The translations under genes and the position numbers were made by a program. From assembly GCA_001817805.1 (NCBI GenBank), contig MHJB01000024.1, positions 1 to 5,872 of the forward strand: 5,872 nt of DNA. The letters run 5' to 3'. This stretch comes from Candidatus Colwellbacteria bacterium RIFCSPLOWO2_12_FULL_43_11 (lineage in GTDB: Bacteria; Patescibacteriota; Minisyncoccia; UBA6257; Colwellbacteraceae). Within the stretch, counting starts at the first letter, position 1. Every line of letters begins with the position of its first letter. Below the pieces are notes generated by a model that worked only from the letters and a program-made list of their open reading frames with translations, was not told the origin of the DNA and made no database searches. Below, one piece after another: positions 1-5,246 of this stretch.

Positions 1-1
1 A

Positions 2-562
2 ACATTCTTCTTTAACGGTCTTCAGGAAACGCCCTTCCCCAACGAATTTAGAGTGCTTATCCCCTCGCGCAGTGTCTCAAGCCACGACCAATTTCCCGAG
101 ATGAGGGCTGTAGAGATAACAGAGAGAGCCGTCTCTGCTTTGAACGAGAAGGGCTATAACTTCATCCTGTTGAATTACGCGAATGGCGATATGGTAGCTC
201 ATACCGGCAATTTTGATGCTGGCGTAAAGGCCATTAAAACCATTGACGAACAAATCGGCATACTTATGAAGCAAGTTTTGAATATGGATGGTGTCTTGGT
301 CATCACCTCCGACCACGGGAACGTTGAAAAGATGATAGACCCGGGAACCGGACTTCCCGAAACCAAGCACGACCCCAGCCCCGTACCTATATATGTAGTA
401 GCCAAGGAGTTTGAGCGGACTAAAGACGATTTCGATATAAGACAGATAGAGAGAGAAAATCTGGGAGTTCTGGCCGATGTTGCCCCGACAGTCTTAGAGC
501 TTATGGGCATACCCAAAGGCCCGGACATGGTTGGCATAAGCCTCTTGAAATTGATGAAATAG
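2..562 (+). CDS. gpmI: 2,3-bisphosphoglycerate-independent phosphoglycerate mutase, C-terminal part (5' end outside window)
   Basis: This cytoplasmic glycolytic enzyme interconverts 3- and 2-phosphoglycerate using two Mn(II) ions and a phosphoserine intermediate. The reading frame is open to the left edge. The GTG at 53 is an internal valine, because family-typical sequence (FFFNG, then FRVLIPS) runs upstream of it, so about 186 residues are visible of the roughly 510 usual for the family. The metal-binding residues of the phosphatase domain are all present: NGDMVAH (Asp at 188-190, His at 200-202), TSDHGN (Asp-His at 311-316) and KHDPSPVP (His at 368-370). Spacings match the family ligands. 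The catalytic serine, the phosphotransferase domain and the ETEK lysine would lie upstream. The usual SPKVATYD segment reads SRSVSSHD here, a divergence away from the metal ligands. The gene ends normally at TAG and is followed after 28 bases by a membrane-protein gene on the same strand. Confidence 0.95.
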   Translation, partial: TFFFNGLQETPFPNEFRVLIPSRSVSSHDQFPEMRAVEITERAVSALNEKGYNFILLNYANGDMVAHTGNFDAGVKAIKTIDEQIGILMKQVLNMDGVLVITSDHGNVEKMIDPGTGLPETKHDPSPVPIYVVAKEFERTKDDFDIRQIERENLGVLADVAPTVLELMGIPKGPDMVGISLLKLMK

Positions 563-590
563 ATAAAAGACTTACTATTATATATAGACT

Positions 591-938
591 ATGACTAAAT
601 TAATCTTAATTCTTATCGGTAACGGCTTAGGACTCTTCGTAGCCACCAAGTATATTCCGGGCTTTAATGCCCCACTGGACTGGGAAGGATTGATTATTGC
701 CGCAGCAGTACTTAGTGCCATTAACTTATTTATTAGGCCACTCTTAAAGCTAGTGCTTAGCCCGATTATTATAGTAACCTTGGGTTTGGGCATAATTTTC
801 GTTAACCTCGCGACTCTTTATTTACTTGACTACTTCCTCCTCTCTGTTACAATCAGTGGGATTTTGCCTCTGCTCCTAGGCACGTTAGTGATAGGAGCAA
901 TTAATTTCGTAATGCATATAGGTTCTAAAATAGTTTAA
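591..938 (+). CDS. Phage_holin_4_2 / YvlD-type small integral membrane protein
   Basis: This 115-residue protein is almost entirely hydrophobic, with four probable membrane helices (about residues 3-18, 33-48, 54-78 and 84-112). The family signature is visible: a conserved proline-glycine turn after helix 1 (YIPGF), the INLFIRPLLKL segment at 44-54, and the TLGL segment at 63-66 followed by Asn72. That pattern belongs to the family usually named phage holin family 4, of which B. subtilis YvlD is a member. Despite the name, most members are chromosomal and have no demonstrated lytic role, and their function is unknown. No lysis or phage gene lies nearby. The ATG at 591 has no Shine-Dalgarno sequence; the leader is AT-rich. 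Its TAA stop overlaps the secG ATG by one base, which suggests coupled translation with secG. The family call is fairly sure; function is not. Confidence 0.85.
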   Translation: MTKLILILIGNGLGLFVATKYIPGFNAPLDWEGLIIAAAVLSAINLFIRPLLKLVLSPIIIVTLGLGIIFVNLATLYLLDYFLLSVTISGILPLLLGTLVIGAINFVMHIGSKIV

Positions 939-1159
939 TGGATAAATATATAACTATAGCGCTCGTTGTTGTTTCTCTTGTCCTCACAGGCCTGGTTTTG
1001 ATACAAGAACGCGACAGCGGAGCCGGTAGTGTTTTCGGCGGAGGCGGTGGAGGCGGCTTTTATCAACGTCGCCGGGGCTTAGAAAAAATAGTTTTTATAA
1101 GCACTATAGTTTTCGGTGTAGCTTTTGCCGCACTCTCCATACTAAAGCTTATTTATTAG
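938..1159 (+). CDS. secG: Preprotein translocase subunit SecG
   Basis: SecG is the small accessory subunit of the SecYEG channel in the cytoplasmic membrane and assists SecA-driven export. The 73-residue product has the standard plan: a first helix (about residues 4-22) ending in LVLIQ, then a cytoplasmic loop with a glycine run (seven Gly at 34-40), the YQRRRGLEK motif (42-50), and a second helix (about 51-71). Length and motif order match the family. The ATG overlaps the stop codon of the upstream membrane protein (TAATG), the only start available in this frame near the helix. It is followed by a 26-base gap and a gene for an exported, membrane-anchored binding protein. Other sec genes are not in the window. 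Confidence 0.95.
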   Translation: MDKYITIALVVVSLVLTGLVLIQERDSGAGSVFGGGGGGGFYQRRRGLEKIVFISTIVFGVAFAALSILKLIY

Positions 1160-1160
1160 C

Positions 1161-1184
1161 CTTGTTAGCTTGTTAGCCAGTTAG
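1161..1184 (+). repeat. Short 8-base tandem repeat filling the secG-SBP gap
   Basis: CTTGTTAG occurs twice in perfect tandem (1161-1168 and 1169-1176), followed by a degenerate third copy CCAGTTAG (1177-1184, two differences). The series begins right after the secG TAG and ends one base before the ATG at 1186, so it makes up essentially all of the spacer. The TTAG of each unit gives stop codons in the frames it crosses; the TAG at 1174-1176 is in frame with the downstream gene and fixes its start. This may be a slippage product; no function is evident. Confidence 0.7.
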
Positions 1185-1185
1185 A

Positions 1186-2745
1186 ATGAACTTAACAAAC
1201 TTATACAAATCCTGGTCCAGAAACGAGCGCCTAATCTTCTGGGGGGCGCTTCTTGTTTTTGCCGTCACCCTTATCATTAGAACCTCCTTTTATCTTCAAA
1301 GTAACACCCTTTTGGCTCCTAAGCCGGGCGGAGAATTCCGGGAAGGGGTAGTTGGGCAGCCGATATTTATCAACCCCGTAGTTCCTGGAAGTGAAACAGA
1401 TAGGGATCTGTCCAGACTAATATTTTCGAGCGTCACTGAGGTAGCCGAGAGCATTAAGCTCTTGGAGGATAACCGTACTTACAACGTCAGACTCAAAGAA
1501 AACATCCGCTGGCAAGACGAAGAAAAACTTACCTCGGACGATATTATTTTCACTCTTCAGACCATCCAAGACCCGGGCGCCCGTTCACCCCTATTCACGA
1601 GCTTTCAAGGAGTTACCGTCGAACGTGTAAGCGAACTTGAAGTTAAATTCACGCTTCAAAACCCCTATGCTTTCTTTGAAACAGACCATCTAAAAAATCT
1701 ACTGATAATTCCCAAGCATGTTTTTGCCGATACGCCCGTAGAAAACCTGGGCTTCTCTATTTACGGACTGAAGCCGGTTGGCTCGGGGCCGTATAAGGTT
1801 GTGGGTTACAAGAGTGATGAAAAAGGAGTCATCAATATAATGAACTTGGCCGAAAATAAAAATTATTTTGGCGATAAGCCGTATTTGGCCGCTATAACCT
1901 TTAAATTCTATAAAAATACTTCCGAATTATTACAGGCCTACAACGCCGGACAAGTTGACGGCTTTGGGCTTTCAACCGCGGAATCTTTGGGTGAAGTAAA
2001 CTTAAGACACAATACTTATTATTTGCCTTCGTCCCGCTACTATGCGGTCTTTATCAATCAAAGCGCTAACGAAAAATTTAAAGACATTAAAATAAGAGAG
2101 GCTCTAAACGACGCGGTTGATAGGGACCGGATTACAAAAGACGTTTTTGACTCTCACGCCACGCCTCTTTATGGCCCCACCGCCCTTACTAAAAAACCAC
2201 AAGCCCAAAGCGACTTGGGCGTTTTAAAAGACTTAGAACTGAATCTTACCGTGCCGGATGAACCGTTCTTGGTTAAGACCGGGAACCTCATTAAAGAAAG
2301 TTGGGAATCTCAGGGCGCGAAAGTTAATCTAAAAGTTCTTTCTTTAAAAAATATCCAGGAAGAAACGCTCCGAACCACTGACTATGAACTCCTGTTATTT
2401 GGTAATATAGTTAAGGAGGGTCAAGACCTTTTCGCTTTCTGGCATTCCTCCAGACGCTTCTACCCGGACCAAAATCTAGCCCTTTATCAAGATAAGCAGG
2501 TGGACACTGCCCTAGAAAGCTACCGCAAAACATTTGATGAAAGAGAAAGAATGGATAGACTGCAAAAAATAAGCGATGCTATAGCCTCGGACGCTCCGGC
2601 TGTTTTCCTCTATTCTCCCGACTACCTTTATATAGCGACTCCTAACCTGGGTGGGCTGGACCTGGCCAAGGTGATTAATACCGCTTCCGACCGCTTTGCC
2701 GATATAACCAAGTGGTACGTAAAAACCAAAAGAATATTTAAATAA
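1186..2745 (+). CDS. Membrane-anchored ABC-type peptide/solute-binding protein, SBP family 5 (OppA/DppA-like)
   Basis: Family 5 binding proteins capture oligopeptides, nickel or related solutes outside the cell and pass them to a permease. The 519-residue product starts with a basic N terminus (Lys8, Arg12, Arg15) and one hydrophobic helix (about 16-31). There is no cysteine lipobox, so it is probably an uncleaved signal anchor rather than a lipoprotein. Family landmarks follow: GGEFREGVVGQP (48-59), the TYNVRLKENIRW block with TSDD (98-119), PVGSGPYKV near the domain hinge, the REALNDAVDRDRI block (304-316), and WHSS (419-422). Compared with the usual 'LTRYD...PDLAESWE' segment, residues 80-93 look shortened, joining the early strand directly to VAES. 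The ATG is the first start after an in-frame TAG. No permease or ATPase gene is adjacent, so the partner and substrate are unknown. It closes the gpmI-to-SBP gene run. Confidence 0.9.
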   Translation: MNLTNLYKSWSRNERLIFWGALLVFAVTLIIRTSFYLQSNTLLAPKPGGEFREGVVGQPIFINPVVPGSETDRDLSRLIFSSVTEVAESIKLLEDNRTYNVRLKENIRWQDEEKLTSDDIIFTLQTIQDPGARSPLFTSFQGVTVERVSELEVKFTLQNPYAFFETDHLKNLLIIPKHVFADTPVENLGFSIYGLKPVGSGPYKVVGYKSDEKGVINIMNLAENKNYFGDKPYLAAITFKFYKNTSELLQAYNAGQVDGFGLSTAESLGEVNLRHNTYYLPSSRYYAVFINQSANEKFKDIKIREALNDAVDRDRITKDVFDSHATPLYGPTALTKKPQAQSDLGVLKDLELNLTVPDEPFLVKTGNLIKESWESQGAKVNLKVLSLKNIQEETLRTTDYELLLFGNIVKEGQDLFAFWHSSRRFYPDQNLALYQDKQVDTALESYRKTFDERERMDRLQKISDAIASDAPAVFLYSPDYLYIATPNLGGLDLAKVINTASDRFADITKWYVKTKRIFK

Positions 2746-2749
2746 ATAC

Positions 2750-2803
2750 AAAAAAATGACCCAACGCCTTTCTGGAATTAAATATTAGAAAGGTGCTGGG
2801 TTG
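2750..2803. terminator. Hairpin with A/T tract between SBP and cupin genes; probable transcription terminator of uncertain direction
   Basis: The core arms 2760-2773 and 2787-2800 pair over 14 positions with one A/C mismatch (2764/2796) and one G-T wobble. The loop is 13 bases and AT-rich. Three more outer pairs, two of them wobbles, extend the stem to 2757-2803. On the + strand the 3' flank is TTGACATTTA, not a convincing U tract. On the - strand the stem is followed immediately by seven T's (the A run 2750-2756), the classic intrinsic-terminator form. The position fits termination of the gpmI-secG-SBP transcript, but the better signal points the other way, where no gene is visible. It could act in both directions. 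Confidence 0.55.
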
Positions 2804-2813
2804 ACATTTAGCC

Positions 2814-3149
2814 ATGAATATAGGAGAATATAAACAACTTGCAAGCCTTATAAGAGATACCGATGTCTATAAGGTTTATGACTTAACTCAACTAAATCAG
2901 CTAAACGTTTCTTTAACCGAACTTCATATTCATAAATCCACAAGCGGACACGCTCACGATGCCGCCGACGAAGTCTATTTCTTTATCGATGGCGTTGGCA
3001 CAATAGAAATTGATGGCGAGAAATTCAAAGTTAAGCCCGGCGACATGATTACTGTCCCCGGAGGTAAATTTCACAAAGTTTATAACGAAGGCGATAAAGA
3101 TCTAAATTTTTGGACGGTTTTTGAAAAATACGAAGGCAGAGGTAAATAG
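2814..3149 (+). CDS. Small single-domain cupin (Cupin_2) metalloprotein of unknown substrate
   Basis: The 111-residue product is a single cupin beta-barrel, probably cytoplasmic since it has no signal or membrane segment. Cupin motif 1 reads GHAHDAADE, with likely metal ligands His46, His48 and Glu53. Motif 2 matches the consensus exactly as GDMITVPGGKFHKVYN (Gly76, Pro82, Gly84, His87, Asn91). All four ligands are therefore intact and a divalent metal is expected. Such small stand-alone cupins are often annotated as mannose-6-phosphate isomerase-like, but catalysis cannot be inferred and a sugar, small-acid or regulatory role are equally possible. The ATG at 2814 is the only start after the in-frame TGA at 2802-2804. 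It lies 11 bases after the hairpin and has no Shine-Dalgarno motif. It is followed by tRNA-Leu after 29 bases. Confidence 0.9.
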   Translation: MNIGEYKQLASLIRDTDVYKVYDLTQLNQLNVSLTELHIHKSTSGHAHDAADEVYFFIDGVGTIEIDGEKFKVKPGDMITVPGGKFHKVYNEGDKDLNFWTVFEKYEGRGK

Positions 3150-3178
3150 ATAAGTGCTTGCTCTAATCGGCAAGGTTA

Positions 3179-3262
3179 GCCCCCGTGGTGGAATTGGCAG
3201 ACACGCAGGCTTCAGGAGTCTGTGGGAGTAATCTCGTAGAGGTTCAAATCCTCTCGGGGGCA
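3179..3262 (+). tRNA. tRNA-Leu, anticodon CAG (decodes CUG)
   Basis: An 84-base class II cloverleaf. The acceptor arms GCCCCCG (3179-3185) and CGGGGGC (3255-3261) pair fully, with discriminator A at 3262. The anticodon stem is 3206-3210 with 3218-3222 (one G-U) and a 7-base loop TTCAGGA. Anticodon CAG lies at 3213-3215. The long variable arm (about 3223-3237) forms a 4-base stem with a GTAA loop, as expected for leucine tRNAs. The T arm is AGAGG/CCTCT (3238-3242, 3250-3254) around TTCAAAT. The D region contains the usual TGG...GGCAGA pattern. The 3' CCA is not encoded (CAA follows), so a CCA-adding enzyme is needed. The discriminator A and the long arm support Leu identity. Confidence 0.97.
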
Positions 3263-3267
3263 CAAAT

Positions 3268-3308
3268 CCTTCGATACGACTCAGGATTACCCTGAGCTTG
3301 CCGAATGG
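3268..3308. repeat. Degenerate palindromic repeat between tRNA-Leu and the RNase J gene
   Basis: An imperfect inverted repeat centres on ATTAC (3286-3290). The inner stem CTCAGG/CCTGAG (3280-3285, 3291-3296) is perfect. The outer TTCG/CGAA (3270-3273, 3302-3305) also pairs, while the segments between (ATACGA against CTTGC) do not. From memory it resembles the dispersed 'CTTCGAC...GCTCAGG...CCTGAGC...GTCGAAG' palindrome seen in many environmental bacterial genomes; that likeness was not searched. No T tract follows, so it is a poor intrinsic terminator. The remaining spacer to the RNase J ATG is A-rich. Confidence 0.6.
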
Positions 3309-3336
3309 GTAAGATAAAAAAACTAAATAAATATAA

Positions 3337-5073
3337 ATGACATCGAAAATTAAACGCGAGTCGGATAGAGAAGATTATTCTCCCCGTAGCAAAGCAGAAT
3401 CCAAAGATAAGGAGGATATTTTACGTATCGTTCCTTTGGGCGGCTTGGAAGAGGTAGGACGCAATATGGCCTACATTGAGTACAAAGACGAAATCGTAAT
3501 CATCGATATGGGTTTGCAGTTCCCCGAAGAAGAAACTCCGGGCATAGACTACATTATCCCCAACATCTCATCTTTAGAGCACAAGAAGCAGAATATAAGA
3601 GCGGTTATTATTACTCACGGTCACTATGACCACATTGGTGCTATTCCCTACCTTATTGGTAAGCTCGGCAACCCGACTATCTACACCGCCAAGCTCACCA
3701 AAGCCATTATAGAAAAGAGACAGGAGGAATTCGTTAACGCTCCCAAACTTAACGTAGTTTCCGTGCAAAATCATCAGACAGCCAAAGTTGGCGAATACTT
3801 CGATTTGGAATTCATTGGCGTAGAGCACACCATTCCCGATGCTTGTGGGGTTATTTTAAAAACTCCCGTGGGTAACATAGTTCACTTCGGAGATTTCCGC
3901 GTTGATTACCCCGAAGTCGGCGATGCTAACGGTTTGGATGAAATAAAAAGAATCGGCAACATGGGAGTACACACTTTTATGTGCGATTCTACAAACGCCG
4001 AAGAACCGGGAAAAACTTTATCCGAGAGAATTGTAGAGAAAAATTTAGAGATGCTCTTCAAAGGCGCTGAGGGCAGAATTATACTCACCACATTTTCGTC
4101 CATGCTTACGCGCATCGCGGAAATTATCAGAATTTCCGAAAAGCTGGGCAGAAAAGTAATTTTGAACGGCCGTTCTATGAAAGACAATGTTCAGATATCC
4201 GAAACTCTGGGCTATTTCAAAGTTAAGAAGGGCACTATTATCCCGATGGAAGAAATCCACAAACATAAGGATGATAAAATAATGATTATTACTACCGGCG
4301 CTCAAGGCGAATCCGGCGCGGGACTTATGAGAATTGTAAGCGGCGAACATAAACATATCCGCGTGAAAGCCGGCGACACAATTATCTTTTCTTCCTCGGT
4401 AATTCCGGGAAACGAAAGAAGCGTTCAAACATTAAAGGACAACTTAACCAGGCAAAACGCTATTGTTCATCAATCAACCATTATCGATATCCATGCCTCC
4501 GGTCACGCGCCAGCCGGCGATTTAACTATGGTGACCGAGCTCTTAAAACCGAAGTTCTTTATGCCCATCCACGGTTATTACTACATGAGAGCCGCTAACG
4601 GCAAAAACGCAGTGGAAGGTGGCGTGGATAAAGAGAACGTTGTGCTTATGGATAACGGCCAGGTAGCGGAGCTCACTAAAGATAGTTTTGTTATAACCAA
4701 CGAGGAAGTCCCCGCTCACTACATTATGGTAGACGGTCTAGGCGTTGGCGATGTTGGGGAAATTGTTCTAAGAGACAGAAAAGTCCTGGCTCAGGAAGGA
4801 ATGGTAGTTGTAATAGCCACGATTGACAGAAAAACCGGCCGCATTTTGAAAAATCCCGATATTATCTCGAGAGGTTTTATTTACCTGAAAGACAACCAGC
4901 AAATACTTGACGAGATAAGGAATAAAATCAGGCATATCATCAATCGCATCCCCAAAGACCAGGCAATAGACCCAGATTACTTAAAAACCCTCTTTAGAGA
5001 CCAGATAGGTCAGTTTATCTACAGCAAAAAGAATCGCCGCCCGATGATTTTGCCCGTAGTAATAGAAATCTAA
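3337..5073 (+). CDS. rnj: Ribonuclease J (metallo-beta-lactamase / beta-CASP ribonuclease)
   Basis: RNase J is a zinc-dependent 5'-3' exoribonuclease and endoribonuclease that matures and degrades mRNA and rRNA in bacteria. The 578-residue product begins with a charged, probably disordered extension (about 1-27), then the metallo-beta-lactamase core starting near LGGLEEVGRN (34-43). Metal ligands are all present: HGHYDH at 94-99, His164 in VEHTIPD, Asp186 in HFGDFRVD, and His412 in PIHGYY. The beta-CASP domain carries CDSTN after the Asp, and HASGH (386-390). The C-terminal domain, with DGLGVGDVG and a final RPMILPVVIEI, is complete, so the protein is full length. It is about 20 residues longer at the N terminus than B. 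subtilis RNase J1. No Shine-Dalgarno sequence precedes the ATG; the leader is A-rich. It stands alone after tRNA-Leu and converges on trpS. Confidence 0.97.
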   Translation: MTSKIKRESDREDYSPRSKAESKDKEDILRIVPLGGLEEVGRNMAYIEYKDEIVIIDMGLQFPEEETPGIDYIIPNISSLEHKKQNIRAVIITHGHYDHIGAIPYLIGKLGNPTIYTAKLTKAIIEKRQEEFVNAPKLNVVSVQNHQTAKVGEYFDLEFIGVEHTIPDACGVILKTPVGNIVHFGDFRVDYPEVGDANGLDEIKRIGNMGVHTFMCDSTNAEEPGKTLSERIVEKNLEMLFKGAEGRIILTTFSSMLTRIAEIIRISEKLGRKVILNGRSMKDNVQISETLGYFKVKKGTIIPMEEIHKHKDDKIMIITTGAQGESGAGLMRIVSGEHKHIRVKAGDTIIFSSSVIPGNERSVQTLKDNLTRQNAIVHQSTIIDIHASGHAPAGDLTMVTELLKPKFFMPIHGYYYMRAANGKNAVEGGVDKENVVLMDNGQVAELTKDSFVITNEEVPAHYIMVDGLGVGDVGEIVLRDRKVLAQEGMVVVIATIDRKTGRILKNPDIISRGFIYLKDNQQILDEIRNKIRHIINRIPKDQAIDPDYLKTLFRDQIGQFIYSKKNRRPMILPVVIEI

Positions 5074-5074
5074 C

Positions 5075-5234
5075 GAGAGTAACTGCCATTTCCTAAGCTA
5101 CCGCTCGATTACCCAGCGAGTAATCTCACTGTGTTACGTCGCTCGCTCTGCCGCCTTGCGGCAACCGTGCCCGCTCGCTCCTGCCTACCGGCAGGCAGGC
5201 CTTAGCACGTGCCACGGAAAAGGCAATTACTCTC
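5075..5234. repeat. Structured inverted-repeat unit A in the convergent gap
   Basis: Immediately after the RNase J stop, arms 5075-5087 and 5222-5234 pair over 13 positions with one C/A mismatch (5083/5226). After an A/A mismatch the stem continues as TTTCC/GGAAA (5089-5093, 5216-5220). A further TAAG/CTTA pairing (5094-5097, 5201-5204) is possible. Inside are three perfect hairpins: GATTAC/GTAATC (5107-5112, 5120-5125), TGCCGC/GCGGCA with a 3-base loop (5149-5163), and CCTGCC/GGCAGG with a TACC loop (5180-5195). CGCTCGCTC is repeated directly at 5140-5148 and 5172-5180. The internal open frames translate this repeat and look like no known protein. It may be a repeat element, a terminator region or part of an RNA; a single copy cannot decide. 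Confidence 0.65.
5180..5199. repeat. GC-rich CCTGCC/GGCAGG palindrome, REP-like
   Basis: A 6-base perfect stem with a TACC loop (5180-5195), followed by an extra CAGG that offers a second register. From memory, palindromes of this type are scattered through many CPR and other environmental genomes and give recurring spurious peptides such as CLPAGR; here the - strand frame gives ACLPVGR. Its GCCTACCGG (5183-5191) recurs inverted at 5370-5378 in unit B. Dispersal in this genome cannot be shown from one window. Confidence 0.5.
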
Positions 5235-5246
5235 TCTCTGTTTAAT

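Noticed and set aside
53..562. GTG at 53 as the true start of a short phosphatase-like protein
   Set aside because: The same frame upstream encodes family-typical GpmI residues to the window edge, so the GTG is an internal valine.
2801..2834. Promoter with a perfect TTGACA -35 box at 2801-2806
   Set aside because: Any -10 at normal spacing would lie inside the cupin coding region, and the first three bases belong to the hairpin stem. No gene start downstream fits.
3121..3149. TTGAAA (3121-3126) with TAAATA (3143-3148) as a promoter for tRNA-Leu
   Set aside because: The -10 matches the consensus at only three of six positions in AT-rich sequence at the end of the cupin gene. This is not distinguishable from chance.
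3299..3337. TTGCCG/TAAATA promoter giving a leaderless RNase J transcript
   Set aside because: The spacing of about 19 bases and the weak -35 make it unconvincing. The A-rich leader would produce such matches by chance.
4045..4428. Long - strand open frames opposite RNase J, and a similar one at 199-537 opposite gpmI
   Set aside because: They are antisense shadows of strongly conserved coding regions and show no recognisable protein features.
5140..5180. CRISPR-like repeats (CGCTCGCTC twice)
   Set aside because: There are only two 9-base copies, with no regular spacer series and no cas genes.
5068..5246. Integron attC-like site, suggested by ATCTAAC at 5068-5074
   Set aside because: ATCTAAC fits RYYYAAC, but the matching GTTRRRY end is missing (GTTTAAT at 5239-5245 does not fit), and the first site overlaps the RNase J stop codon.
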